Part shown: piece after piece, positions 24,955 through 33,983 of the stretch
Layout: each line of letters begins with the position of its first letter
Position numbering within the stretch: the first letter of the stretch is position 1
Origin: Burkholderia arboris
Lineage (GTDB): Bacteria; Pseudomonadota; Gammaproteobacteria; Burkholderiales; Burkholderiaceae
Direction: 5' to 3'
Length of the DNA: 64,000 bases
NCBI RefSeq assembly: GCF_902499125.1
Contig: NZ_CABVPX010000009.1
Location: 1-64,000, forward strand
The notes under the pieces: generated by a model
The model's input: only the letters and a program-made list of their open reading frames with translations
Told to the model about the DNA's origin: nothing
Databases searched by the model: none
Translations under genes and position numbers: made by a program

Positions 24955-26013
24955 ATGAGGAGATTCGCATGGATGGCGTTGCTCGGCGCGTTGCCGGGCA
25001 TCAGCGTCGCGCAGTCGAGCGTGACCCTCTACGGGCAGATCGGCGGCGGGATCCGATGGACCAACGGTATGCAAGGTGGAAGTGCCGTCGGGTTCAACAA
25101 CAACCTGATCTCGGGCAACGATTTCGGCATCCGGGGACGGGAAGACCTGGGCGGCGGGTTCAAGGCGCTGTTCGTGCTCGATGGCTCGTTCAACAGCGGA
25201 ACCGGCGCACTGAAATCGTCCGGCACGCTGTTTTCCCAGGCGGCCTACGTGGGCGTGACGGGCGGCTTCGGGCGCCTGACGCTCGGGCGCCAGTTCAACG
25301 CGGCGACCGACTTCGGGATCGTCGTGGACCCGGCGGGCGGGCGCGGCCAGTCGCTTGCCATCGAGCCGGGCGTGCTGTGGAGCGGCAATCCGTTCACGCT
25401 CGATTCCCGCTTCAACAACACGATTAAATATATCGGCGAACTGGGCGGCCTGCGCGTCGCGGCGAGCTATTCGCCCGGCGGCGTCGCGGGCAATACACGC
25501 GCCGGAACCAATTTCTCGGCGGCCGCGATGTATCAGTATCAGACGGTGCTCGGCGGCGCCTCCTACTCGAAAACCTACAGTGCGGATGCGACGCAGTCCG
25601 CACAGACGTGGATGGCGGGCGGGACCTGGCAGATCGGCGCCGGCCGGCTCTATGCGAGTTACTCGGCGCTCGACGTGTCGAGCGCGAACGCGAACCGGCC
25701 GCATCGCCGCGACAAGATTCCCGCGCTGGGTGTCGTGTATCAGGCAACGCCGTTCCTGCAGTTCACGGCCGGCATGTACGACGACATCGGCAGCAATCTC
25801 GGCAACCAGCACGGCGCGGACGGGCACAAGCTCACGACGTACGCGGTCGTCGAATACTTCCTGTCGAAGCGCACCGAACTCTACGCGGAGTTCGATCGCA
25901 ACGGCTTCTCCGGCGCGTACCGCACCGATCCGACCAATATCGCGGCCATCGGCTTGCGGCCCGGCGGCAGCGGCGTGACGGGGGTATCGATCGGCCTGAT
26001 GACGAAGTTCTGA
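24955..26013 (+). CDS. Gram-negative trimeric porin (OmpC-like)
   Basis: 352 residues. Signal peptide (residues 1-20, ending GISVAQ) followed by SSVTLYGQIGGGIRW, the standard first strand of Burkholderiales general porins. PEFxGG-type eyelet segments and alternating beta strands run through to the terminal ...VSIGLMTKF, whose last phenylalanine is the outer-membrane assembly signal. AGGAGGAG precedes ATG. It probably lets the substrate of the preceding CoA-transferase/MFS operon cross the outer membrane. Confidence 0.9.
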   Translation: MRRFAWMALLGALPGISVAQSSVTLYGQIGGGIRWTNGMQGGSAVGFNNNLISGNDFGIRGREDLGGGFKALFVLDGSFNSGTGALKSSGTLFSQAAYVGVTGGFGRLTLGRQFNAATDFGIVVDPAGGRGQSLAIEPGVLWSGNPFTLDSRFNNTIKYIGELGGLRVAASYSPGGVAGNTRAGTNFSAAAMYQYQTVLGGASYSKTYSADATQSAQTWMAGGTWQIGAGRLYASYSALDVSSANANRPHRRDKIPALGVVYQATPFLQFTAGMYDDIGSNLGNQHGADGHKLTTYAVVEYFLSKRTELYAEFDRNGFSGAYRTDPTNIAAIGLRPGGSGVTGVSIGLMTKF

Positions 26014-26054
26014 GCGTTGACCGACGTCATATTCCGTGTGTGAAGGGGAACCGA

Positions 26055-26414
26055 ATGAAAGCACTGCAACGTGGATTGATCGCGACCGTCGTGACACTCG
26101 GTGTCGTGGTCGCAGCCGGCACCGCGCGAGCCGCATCGGAACCGGTGTCGACAACCGCTGCCAGTGGGGCATCGGCGGACAAGGCGAGACGGGCTGACGA
26201 CCGGCGTCTGACGCGTCGTGTCAGCACCGCACTCGCCCGCACCCGCGGGCTGAACGCGACGCGCATCGTGGTGCGCGCCCGGAGCGGCGTCGTGACGCTG
26301 CGCGGCGGCGTGAGCGACGGTCAGCAGGCCGCGATGGCCGTGGCAGCGGCACGGCAAGTCGACGGCGTGACGCAGGTGACGAACCAGCTTCGTCTGGGCG
26401 AACAGATGCCGTGA
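26055..26414 (+). CDS. BON-domain periplasmic protein
   Basis: 119 residues: signal peptide (1-26, ending GTARA), a Ser/Ala linker, then one BON domain (DDRRLTRRVSTAL, VVRARSGVVTLRGGVSDGQQ, VDGVTQVTNQL). BON modules bind membranes or partner proteins in the periplasm and are often stress-induced. It is the intact relative of the truncated ORF at 13273. It starts 41 bases after the porin, so it may be cotranscribed. Confidence 0.82.
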   Translation: MKALQRGLIATVVTLGVVVAAGTARAASEPVSTTAASGASADKARRADDRRLTRRVSTALARTRGLNATRIVVRARSGVVTLRGGVSDGQQAAMAVAAARQVDGVTQVTNQLRLGEQMP

Positions 26415-26495
26415 CCGGCGCGGGCGGCTCCGATGCGGAACGATCGGACGCGGCCCGTTCATCCTGCGATCGGTTGCGGCCGGGCGAACCCGGCA

Positions 26496-26519
26496 CGCAC
26501 ACCGGGCGGCCGGTGTGCG
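26496..26519. terminator. GC-rich hairpin between convergent genes
   Basis: CGCACACCGG (26496-26505), loop GCGG, CCGGTGTGCG (26510-26519). It is placed between the BON gene (plus) and the large oxidoreductase (minus). It has no T-run, so it is either a bidirectional Rho-assisted stop or simply a stabilising 3' stem. Confidence 0.5.
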
Positions 26520-26520
26520 G

Positions 26521-29500
26521 CTAACGTAACGGCGTGTCGCCGAGTGCCAGCGCCAGTACCTTCGCCACATGCACCGCCTGCGTCTGCGCACCATCGTGAA
26601 TCTGATGCCGGCAGCTCGTGCCGTCCGCGACGACGATCGCGCCTTCGGCCCGCGCCCGCACGGCCGGCAGCAGCGACAACTCGGCCATCGCCTGCGATGC
26701 GTCGTAGTGCTCGGCTTCATAGCCGAAACTGCCGGCCATCCCGCAGCACGACGATTCGACCGGCGACACCTTGAGCCCCGGGATCCAGCGCAGCACGGTC
26801 TGCACCGGTGTGAATGCGCCGAATGCCTTTTGGTGGCAATGGCCGTGCACCAGTGCCTCGGCGGTTCCGTCGATTTCGCGTAGCCGTAGTGACAGCCGGC
26901 CGGCTTCCTGCTCGCGCACGAGAAACTCTTCGAACAGGAACGCGTGACTGGCGAGTCGTGCGGCTTCATCGCCATAGCCATAGGCAAGAAACTCGTCGCG
27001 CATCGACAGCAGGCACGAAGGCTCCAGCCCGACGATCGCGACGCCGCGTTCGAGGTAGGGCCGCAACGTATCGAGCGTGCGCTTCGCCTCGGCCTTCGCT
27101 TCGTCGACGAGCCCCGCCGCGAGGAACGTGCGGCCGCAGCACAGCGGCCGTTCGCCTTCGCGCACGTTGAAATGCACGGTGTAGCCGGCCGCTTCGAGCA
27201 CGGCCTGCGCGGCGCGCGCGTTGTCCGGTTCCTGGTAGTTGCTGAACGTATCGACGAAGAGCAGCACTTCGCGGGTTGCGGAACCGGTCTCCTGCGAAGA
27301 CGTAGGCGCAGCTGTGCCTGCACCGGCATCCGCCAGAAACGGCCGCGCAAACGCGGGCAGCGCACGCTGCGGCGCGAGGCCGATCCATTGCTTCATCGCC
27401 GCCGCGACGACCGGCACGCCGTTTGCAAACGCGATCGCCCCGCGCAACCTGGACGCCCACAGCGCGTAACGCGGCAGATACGCGACGAGCCGTTCGCGCA
27501 GCGTCGTGCCGTGCTTGCGGTTCCACGCATGCCGCGCCTCGATCTTGAAGCGCGCCATGTCGACACCCGTCGGGCAGTCGCGCTTGCAGCCCTTGCACGA
27601 TACGCACAGGTCGAGCGCGGCCTTCACGTCGTCGCCGGCGAGCCCGTCGTCGCCGAGCTGCCCCGTCACCGCGAGCCGCAGCGTGTTCGCACGGCCGCGC
27701 GTCACGTGCTGTTCGTCGCGTGTCACGCGGTAGCTCGGGCACATCGTGCCCGCGTCGAACTTGCGGCAGTGGCCGTTGTTGTTGCACATCTCGACGGCCG
27801 AGGCGAGCCCGTGCGTGATGTCGGTGCCCGTGCCGGGCGCGGTTTCGTCACCGGTCAGCGGGTTGCGCGTGACGTTCCACGCAGACCAGTCGAGCGCCGG
27901 TTGCAACGGCAGCGCCGCATAGCCCGGCGCGAAGCGGAAGTTTTCCCGCACGTCCATGCGCGGCGGATTGACGATCTTGTCCGGGTTGAAGCGGTTGTCG
28001 GGATCGAACAGCGCCTTGATCTCCGTGAACGCCGCGTTCAGGCGCGGGCCATACTGCCACGCGACCCATTCGCCGCGGCACAACCCGTCGCCGTGCTCAC
28101 CCGAATACGCACCCTTGTACTCGCGCACGAGCGCCGCCGCTTCGCCGGCGATCTCGCGCATGCGCGTCGCACCGTCGCGCCGCATGTCGAGAATCGGCCG
28201 CACATGCAGCGTGCCGACGCTCGCATGCGCGTACCACGTGCCTTCGGTCTCATGCTTGTGGAACACGTCGGTCAGGCGGCGCGTATATTCGGCGAGATGT
28301 TCGAGCGGCACCGCGCAATCCTCGATGAACGACACCGGCTTGCCGTCGCCCTTCATGCTCATCATGATGTTGAGCCCGGCCTTGCGCACGTCCCACAGCG
28401 CCTTCTGCGCGCCGGCATCGGTCATCTTCACGACGCTGCCGGGCAGCCCGAGATCGGCCATCAGTTCGGCGAGCCGGTCGAGCTGCGTCAGCTGCGCATC
28501 GCGCGATTCGCCCGCGAACTCGACGAGCAGGATCGCCTGCGGCTGCCCGGCCAGCGCCTGTTCGATCACGGGCCGGAACGCCGGGTTCTCCATCGACAGG
28601 TCGATCATCGTGCGATCGACCAGTTCGACGGCCACCGGCTTCAGCTTCACGATGTGCTGCGCGGTATCCATCGCCTGGTAGAAGGTCGGGAAGTTCACGA
28701 CGCCGAGCGTCTTGTGCGCGGGCAGCGGCGCGAGCTTCAGCGTGATCTGCCGGCTGTACGCGAGCGTGCCTTCGGAGCCGACGAGCAGGTGCGCGAGATT
28801 CGCGTGGCCGTCGTCGGTGTACGCGCGCGGGTTCTGGCAGTCGAACAGGTCGAGGTTGTAGCCGGCCACGCGGCGCAGCACCTTCGGCACGCGCTCGACA
28901 ATTTCGTCGCGCTCGCGCCGTGCGATCCGTTCGACGCCGTGCAGCAGCGCGAGCGTGCGACGATCGGTGACGGGCTGCGCAAGCGAGCCGAACCGGCACT
29001 CGCTGCCGTCCGCGAGGATCGCGTCGATCGCGAGCACGTTGTGCACCATGTTGCCGTACTCGATCGAGCGCGATCCGCACGAGTTGTTGCCGGCCATCCC
29101 GCCGATCGTGCATTGCGCGCCGGTCGACACGTCGACCGGGAACCACAGCCCGTGCGGCTTCAGCCACGCGTTCAGGTGATCGAGCACGATGCCCGGCTCG
29201 ACGGTGACGGTGCGCGCCTGCGCATCGAATTCGACGATCCGGTTCAGCCACTTGCTGTTGTCGACGACGAGCGCCTCGCCGACCGTCTGCCCGCACTGGC
29301 TCGTGCCGGCGCCGCGCGCGAGCACGGGGATCTTGCGGTCGCGCGCGACGTCGAGCGCGATGCGCAGGTCGTCCTGGTCGCGCGGCACGACCACGCCGAG
29401 CGGCATGATCTGGTAGATCGACGCGTCGGTTGCGTAGCGGCCGCGGCTCGCGCGATCGGCGTGGACGTCGCCGCGCATTTCCGCGCGCAGCCGCTCGAAC

Positions 29501-29577
29501 AGCGGCGACAGCGCGGCGCCTTGCGACGGCACGAGATGGACAGGGCGAACCAGCGAAGGCGTGACGGCGGATTTCAT
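26521..29577 (-). CDS. FAD-linked oxidase fused to Fe-S (GlcD/GlcF-like) oxidoreductase
   Basis: 1018 residues, a fusion. The N-terminal FAD-binding_4 domain (about 60-270) shows VPRDQDDLRIALDVARD, RGAGTSQCGQTVGEALVVD and GGMAGNNSCGSRSIEYG, and is followed by a vanillyl-alcohol-oxidase-type C-domain. Two Fe-S motifs come after residue 620: CNNNGHCRKFDAGTMCPS and CVSCKGCKRDCPTGVDMA. The end resembles the GlcF/CCG domain (EPSCLLSMRDE, HGHCHQKA, ESSCCGMAGSFG). It oxidises a 2-hydroxy acid (D-lactate, glycolate or similar) and passes electrons to the quinone pool. It is the last gene of the operon controlled from 33076. Start 29577 gives the standard lead; the frame extends further upstream with poor codons. 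Confidence 0.88.
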   Translation of the reverse strand: MKSAVTPSLVRPVHLVPSQGAALSPLFERLRAEMRGDVHADRASRGRYATDASIYQIMPLGVVVPRDQDDLRIALDVARDRKIPVLARGAGTSQCGQTVGEALVVDNSKWLNRIVEFDAQARTVTVEPGIVLDHLNAWLKPHGLWFPVDVSTGAQCTIGGMAGNNSCGSRSIEYGNMVHNVLAIDAILADGSECRFGSLAQPVTDRRTLALLHGVERIARRERDEIVERVPKVLRRVAGYNLDLFDCQNPRAYTDDGHANLAHLLVGSEGTLAYSRQITLKLAPLPAHKTLGVVNFPTFYQAMDTAQHIVKLKPVAVELVDRTMIDLSMENPAFRPVIEQALAGQPQAILLVEFAGESRDAQLTQLDRLAELMADLGLPGSVVKMTDAGAQKALWDVRKAGLNIMMSMKGDGKPVSFIEDCAVPLEHLAEYTRRLTDVFHKHETEGTWYAHASVGTLHVRPILDMRRDGATRMREIAGEAAALVREYKGAYSGEHGDGLCRGEWVAWQYGPRLNAAFTEIKALFDPDNRFNPDKIVNPPRMDVRENFRFAPGYAALPLQPALDWSAWNVTRNPLTGDETAPGTGTDITHGLASAVEMCNNNGHCRKFDAGTMCPSYRVTRDEQHVTRGRANTLRLAVTGQLGDDGLAGDDVKAALDLCVSCKGCKRDCPTGVDMARFKIEARHAWNRKHGTTLRERLVAYLPRYALWASRLRGAIAFANGVPVVAAAMKQWIGLAPQRALPAFARPFLADAGAGTAAPTSSQETGSATREVLLFVDTFSNYQEPDNARAAQAVLEAAGYTVHFNVREGERPLCCGRTFLAAGLVDEAKAEAKRTLDTLRPYLERGVAIVGLEPSCLLSMRDEFLAYGYGDEAARLASHAFLFEEFLVREQEAGRLSLRLREIDGTAEALVHGHCHQKAFGAFTPVQTVLRWIPGLKVSPVESSCCGMAGSFGYEAEHYDASQAMAELSLLPAVRARAEGAIVVADGTSCRHQIHDGAQTQAVHVAKVLALALGDTPLR

Positions 29578-29617
29578 GGCGGCGGTCGGTATCGGATGAA
29601 AACGGATCAGGCGCGGA

Positions 29618-30379
29618 TCAGGCGAGCGTGACGCTGACGGGCGGCAGCCCGGCGATGCGGCCGACGGCCGTGCCTGCCGCGTTCGGGAAAAACATCCCCG
29701 TGTACGAGCCGGTCGTGACGACGGTGCCGGCCGGCAGCACGATGCCGCGCTGCGACGCATGATTCACGAGCCACGGCAGCAGGCGGCGCGGGTCGCCTGC
29801 GGGATTCGTGCCGGGTGCGGCGCCGGCGATGTCCTTCCCGTCGAACGTGAAGGCCGGGTTGGGCGTGAGGAACGGAAAATCCTCGCGATAGCCGGTCATT
29901 TCGCCGAGCACGAGTGCGCCGTGGTTCTGCAGGTCGGCGAGCTGCGCAACGGGCGCGACGTCCGGCCATTCGCGGAAGCGGCTCGCGACGATCTCGATCG
30001 ACGCGCCCATCTGTGCGATGCCTTCGAACACGTCATCGTCGGCATACGCGGCGGCGCGCGGCGCGAAGTCGCGGCCGAAGCGGAACGCGATTTCCAGTTC
30101 GAGGCCGAGCGGCCGGAACGCGCCGCGCGGCAGCGTGACGCCGCTCGCATGCCGGCAGTCGTCGGGCAGCGGCGCGCCCTGGATCGGGCCGTCGGGCTGT
30201 TTCGCGCCGACCTTCCACGCGCCGATTGCGGCGCTGCGTTCGGCGAGCACCTGCGCCTGCACGGCATAGGCAGCATCGGCGCTGGCGGGGACGAGTTCGG
30301 GCGGCAGCGCGGCGAACGCGATGCCGTGTTGCCAGCCGGCGGCGAGCCGGGCGGCGAGATCCTGGGTAGCTTGGGTCAT
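29618..30379 (-). CDS. 2-keto-4-pentenoate hydratase/decarboxylase-family protein
   Basis: 253 residues of the fumarylacetoacetase/MhpD fold. WKVGAKQPDG, GLELEIAFRFGRDF (metal-binding Glu residues) and VVTTGSYTGMFFP match the hydratase branch. Such enzymes hydrate 2-hydroxy-dienoates or isomerise and decarboxylate 2-oxo acids in meta-cleavage routes. No ring-cleavage genes are nearby, so the substrate is more likely a small oxo acid made by the neighbouring aminotransferase or oxidoreductase. It is 40 bases upstream of the oxidoreductase gene in transcription order and 54 downstream of the MFS gene. Confidence 0.8.
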   Translation of the reverse strand: MTQATQDLAARLAAGWQHGIAFAALPPELVPASADAAYAVQAQVLAERSAAIGAWKVGAKQPDGPIQGAPLPDDCRHASGVTLPRGAFRPLGLELEIAFRFGRDFAPRAAAYADDDVFEGIAQMGASIEIVASRFREWPDVAPVAQLADLQNHGALVLGEMTGYREDFPFLTPNPAFTFDGKDIAGAAPGTNPAGDPRRLLPWLVNHASQRGIVLPAGTVVTTGSYTGMFFPNAAGTAVGRIAGLPPVSVTLA

Positions 30380-30433
30380 CGTGCGTCTTGAAGAAGAAGG
30401 CGGGCGCCGGCGGCGGCAGCGCCCCGGTTGGCA

Positions 30434-31708
30434 TCAGGCCGGCGAGCGGTTGGCGGCGGGCTGTTCGGCGGGTGCATCTGCGAAGCGGCTGTCCGGCTGC
30501 ATGCGGAACGCGAGCAGCACGCCCACGCCCATCAGCACCATGCTGCCGATGAACGGCAGCTCCCAGCTGCCGAAGCGGTCGATCACGAAGCCGGAGATCA
30601 CCGGCGACAGGATCGCCGCGAGCGCGGAGCCGGAATTCATCATCCCGCTCGCGGTGCCCGAGTATTCCGGTGCGATGTCCATCGGCACGGCCCACATCGG
30701 GCCGATCGTCATCTCGGCGAAGAAGAAACCGGCCGCGAGGCACGCCATCGACACGTACAGGTGGTGCGTGAACAGCAGCGGCAGCAGCGACAGCAGCGTG
30801 AACAGCATGCAGATCGACACCATCCAGCTGCGCGCACGCTTGAGGCTGCCGGTGCGTGCATAGACGCGGTCGGTGACGATGCCGCCGAGCGTGTCGCCGA
30901 TCACGCCCGCGAAGAACACCGCGGACGCGAACACCGCCGATTTCTTCAGGTCGAGGTCGTAGCTGTGCAGGAAGTACTGCGGAATCCAGCTCAGGAACAG
31001 CCACAGCGTCCAGCCGTAACAGAAGTAGACGATCGTGACGGGCATCATCCGGCGGAACAGCGGGCCCCACGGCACGGTGGCGGGCTTCTGTTTCGGCGGC
31101 GGCAGCGCATCGAGTTCGGCCTGTGTGATGCGCGGGTGGTCCTTCGGATGTTCGGTGTAGACGAGCGCCCAGACCGCGACCCACACGATGCTGATCACGC
31201 CGCAGATGTAGAACGATTCGCGCCACCCGTACACGGCCATCACCGCGACGACGGCGGCCGGTGCGACCGCGTTGCCGACGCGCGAGAACGCATGCGTGAT
31301 GCCCTGTGCGAAGCCGCGCTTCTCGCGCGGCACCCAGCGCGACATCGCCGACGTGGCCGCCGGGAACGTCGCGCCTTCGCCGAGCCCGAGCAGCAGGCGC
31401 GCGGCGAGCAGCGACGCGAGGCCGCCGGCCATCCCGGTGAGCAGCGTTGCGACGGCCCACAGCAGCCCGCACGCGAGCAGCGTGCGGCGCGCGCCGAAGC
31501 GGTCGCTGACCCAGCCGCCGATGATCTGGAATACGAGGTACGGATACGCGAATGCGGAGAACACCAGGCCGATCTCCGTCTTGTTCAGCCCGAACTCCCG
31601 GCCGAACCCGGCGGCAGCCGTGCTCACGTTCACGCGGTCGAGGTACGTGATGAAGTACATCACGCACAGCATCACCAGCACGATGCTGGTCGCCCGGAAC
31701 AGCTTCAT
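30434..31708 (-). CDS. MFS transporter, ACS/glucarate type
   Basis: 424 residues with twelve predicted helices. The start MKLFRATSIVLVMLCVMYFITYLDRVNVS and GWVSDRFGARRTLL are typical of the anion:cation symporter branch that imports sugar acids and aromatic or aliphatic carboxylates. AGGAGACGCAAC precedes ATG 31708; a longer frame reaches 31849 but is Arg-rich. It lies within the GntR-controlled operon and probably imports its substrate. Confidence 0.88.
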   Translation of the reverse strand: MKLFRATSIVLVMLCVMYFITYLDRVNVSTAAAGFGREFGLNKTEIGLVFSAFAYPYLVFQIIGGWVSDRFGARRTLLACGLLWAVATLLTGMAGGLASLLAARLLLGLGEGATFPAATSAMSRWVPREKRGFAQGITHAFSRVGNAVAPAAVVAVMAVYGWRESFYICGVISIVWVAVWALVYTEHPKDHPRITQAELDALPPPKQKPATVPWGPLFRRMMPVTIVYFCYGWTLWLFLSWIPQYFLHSYDLDLKKSAVFASAVFFAGVIGDTLGGIVTDRVYARTGSLKRARSWMVSICMLFTLLSLLPLLFTHHLYVSMACLAAGFFFAEMTIGPMWAVPMDIAPEYSGTASGMMNSGSALAAILSPVISGFVIDRFGSWELPFIGSMVLMGVGVLLAFRMQPDSRFADAPAEQPAANRSPA

Positions 31709-31855
31709 GTTGCGTCTCCTAGATGTTGTCTGGCTTGCCGCTGCAACCGCGCCGGCTCTGAGGCCGGTTTTGTGCCGATGCAGCGCGGCCGCGCGTCGTG
31801 CGGGCCGCAAAGGGGAACGAGCGATGTGCCCGCGGCGCGCCGCAGGCACACGCGG

Positions 31856-33076
31856 TCAGGCCGCCGCGCGCAGCGCGGGCGTGTGGGTGTTCGACGCGAG
31901 ATAGTCCATCGCCGCGACGACCCCGCTCGCGGCAACCGGCACGCCGGCGAGCTTCAGCCCCATCTCGCAGCCGGCGAGCGTGGCCATCAGCGTGAGGTCG
32001 TTGCAGTCGCCGAGATGGCCGATGCGGAACATCCGGCCGCGCATCTTGCCGAGCGCCTGCCCGAGCGACATGTCGAAGCGTTCGTAGATCAGCTTGCGCA
32101 CGGCGTCCGCGTCGACGCCGTCCGGCATCATCACGCCGGTCAGCACGGGGCTGTAGACGGCCGGGTCCGCGCACTGGATCTCGAGGCCCCATGCACGCAC
32201 CGCGCGGCGCGTCGCTTCCGCGAGCCGCTGGTGGCGCGCGAACACGTTGTCGAGCCCTTCGCCGAGGATCATGTCGAGCGCTTCGGCGAGCCCGTACAGC
32301 AGGTTGGTGTTCGGCGTGTACGGCCAGTAGCCGTTCCTGTTCGCCTCGATGATCTCGTGCCAGCCCCAGAATGCGCGCGGCAGTTTGGCGTGCTCGCTCG
32401 CCGCGAGCGCCTTCGGCGACACCGCGTTGAAGCTGATGCCCGGCGGCAGCATCAGCCCCTTCTGCGAGCCCGACACCGTCACGTCGACGCCCCATTCGTC
32501 ATGGCGGTAGTCGGCGGACGCGAGCCCCGAGATCGTGTCGACCATCAGCAGCGCCGGGTGGCCGGCCGCGTCGATCGCGCGGCGCACCGCCGCGATGTCG
32601 GACGTGACACCGGTGGAGGTCTCGTTGTGCACCACGCACACGGCCTTGATGTCGTGCGCGGTGTCGGCGCGCAGGCGCGCTTCGATCAGGTCCGGCTGCA
32701 CGCCGCGGCGCCAGCCTTCGATGCCCGGCAGGCCAAGGAATTCGGGCTTCAGGCCGAGCGCCTCGGCCATCTTCTTCCACAGCGTCGCGAAGTGGCCGGT
32801 CTCGAACATCAGCACGGTGTCGCCGGCGCTCAGCGTGTTGGTCAGCGCGGCTTCCCATGCGCCGGTGCCGGACGCCGGATAGATGACTACCGGCTGCGTG
32901 GTCTTGAAGATCTTCTTGATGCCGGCCAGCACCTTGAGGCCGAGCGCGCCGAATTCGGGGCCACGGTGGTCGATGGTCGGGTAGCTCATTGCCCGCAGGA
33001 TGCGGTCGGGCACCGGGCTCGGCCCCGGAATCTGCAGGAAGTGGCGGCCGGACGGGTGAAAGTCGAGTTGCAGCAT
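31856..33076 (-). CDS. Class V aminotransferase (serine/alanine-glyoxylate type)
   Basis: 406 residues, PLP-dependent fold type I. The start IPGPSPVPDRILRAMSYPTIDHRGPEF (split; about residues 16-42) is characteristic of serine-pyruvate/alanine-glyoxylate aminotransferases. YPASGTGAWEAAL lies at the cofactor phosphate, and the Schiff-base lysine is in VSGSQKGLMLPPG (about 200). It moves an amino group to glyoxylate or pyruvate. It is the first gene of the operon (aminotransferase, MFS, hydratase-like, FAD/Fe-S oxidase). The GntR palindrome lies 31 bases before its start, so the regulator at 33260 likely represses it. Confidence 0.88.
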   Translation of the reverse strand: MLQLDFHPSGRHFLQIPGPSPVPDRILRAMSYPTIDHRGPEFGALGLKVLAGIKKIFKTTQPVVIYPASGTGAWEAALTNTLSAGDTVLMFETGHFATLWKKMAEALGLKPEFLGLPGIEGWRRGVQPDLIEARLRADTAHDIKAVCVVHNETSTGVTSDIAAVRRAIDAAGHPALLMVDTISGLASADYRHDEWGVDVTVSGSQKGLMLPPGISFNAVSPKALAASEHAKLPRAFWGWHEIIEANRNGYWPYTPNTNLLYGLAEALDMILGEGLDNVFARHQRLAEATRRAVRAWGLEIQCADPAVYSPVLTGVMMPDGVDADAVRKLIYERFDMSLGQALGKMRGRMFRIGHLGDCNDLTLMATLAGCEMGLKLAGVPVAASGVVAAMDYLASNTHTPALRAAA

Positions 33077-33106
33077 GGTCGTTCTGTCTCCTTGGTTGCA
33101 TTTTGA

Positions 33107-33122
33107 ATTTTGCATGCAAAAT
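33107..33122. promoter_or_regulatory. 16-bp perfect palindrome, GntR operator 1
   Basis: ATTTTGCATGCAAAAT, self-complementary over 16 bases, upstream of the aminotransferase operon. Its core TTGCATGCAA recurs at 33256-33265 over the start of the divergent GntR gene. Confidence 0.75.
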
Positions 33123-33255
33123 ACTTTAGCAGAGCGACCACGGCAGAACCAAGCGCTGATTTCACCGAAAATGCCGGTGTTTACCCGACATTGGCGGGGT
33201 GATATTCGGGTCGGGCGAGTTGCAGTAGAATCGCGGGAAGCAAGAGGGAAGGACT

Positions 33256-33265
33256 TTGCATGCAA
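33256..33265. promoter_or_regulatory. GntR operator 2 overlapping the GntR start codon
   Basis: TTGCATGCAA, the core of operator 1, contains the ATG (33260) of the regulator gene itself. Binding here would block transcription or initiation of the regulator, a likely autoregulatory loop. Confidence 0.65.
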
Positions 33266-33964
33266 GATTTGAATGATCTGGAGCATGCCGGCAGCGCGCC
33301 GGCACTGCCGAAACTGGAGCGGCAACGGCTGCACGACACGGTCGTCGAGCACCTGCGCAAGTTCATCGTCGAAGGTGTGCTGACACCGGGCATGCGGCTG
33401 AACGAGCGCGAGCTGTGCGAGACGCTCGGCATCTCGCGCACGCCGCTGCGCGAGGCGTTCAAGGTGCTGGCGTCCGAGGGGCTGCTGGTGCTGTCGCCGA
33501 ACCGCGGCGCGAGCGTGTACCGGATGACCGAATCGGAGATCCGCGAGACGTTCGAGCTGATGTCGGGGCTGGAGGCGTTTTCCGGCGAGCTGGCGTGCGA
33601 GCGCATCACGCCCGCCGAACTGGCGGAGATCAAGGCGCTGCATTACTCGATGCTCGCGTGCCGGATGCAGAACGACCTGCCCGGCTACTACAGCCGCAAC
33701 CAGGAAATCCACGACCGCATCAACGAGGCCGCGCGCAATTCGGCGCTGCGCGGCACGTACCAGGCGATCAACCGCCGGATCATGTCGATGCGGTTCCGCT
33801 CGAACCAGCACGTCGAGAAGTGGGATCGCGCGGTGCACGATCACGAGGAGATGATCAAGGCGCTCGAGGCGCGCGACGGCAAGGCGCTCGCGGCGATCCT
33901 GCGGCGGCACTTGCTGGAGAAGCGCGACGCGGTGTTGCTGCTGCACGCGGAAGTCGACGCGTAG
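33260..33964 (+). CDS. GntR-family (FadR/FCD) transcriptional regulator
   Basis: 234 residues. Winged helix-turn-helix at about 28-90 (LHDTVVEHLRKFIVEGVL, RLNERELCETLGISRTPLREAFK) and an FCD ligand-binding domain after residue 95 (FELMSGLEAFSGELAC, NQEIHDRINEAARNSALRG), whose His and Asp residues usually bind a metal and a carboxylate. It is divergent from the 33076-26521 operon, and both promoters carry TTGCATGCAA. It probably represses the operon until an organic acid effector binds. Confidence 0.9.
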   Translation: MQDLNDLEHAGSAPALPKLERQRLHDTVVEHLRKFIVEGVLTPGMRLNERELCETLGISRTPLREAFKVLASEGLLVLSPNRGASVYRMTESEIRETFELMSGLEAFSGELACERITPAELAEIKALHYSMLACRMQNDLPGYYSRNQEIHDRINEAARNSALRGTYQAINRRIMSMRFRSNQHVEKWDRAVHDHEEMIKALEARDGKALAAILRRHLLEKRDAVLLLHAEVDA

Positions 33965-33983
33965 CCGCGTTCCGCGTGCGGGT

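Noticed and set aside
26944-29631. Open plus-strand frame of 895 codons
   Set aside because: Antisense to the FAD/Fe-S oxidoreductase, which has clear motifs; the composition is Arg-rich and no start signal is seen.
31709-31855. Hairpin CCGGC-N6-GCCGG followed by TTTT between MFS and aminotransferase genes
   Set aside because: The T-run follows on the plus strand while both genes run on the minus strand, so it is not a terminator for them; the stem is short.
30428-33106. Open plus-strand frame of 892 codons
   Set aside because: Antisense to the MFS and aminotransferase genes with clear families.
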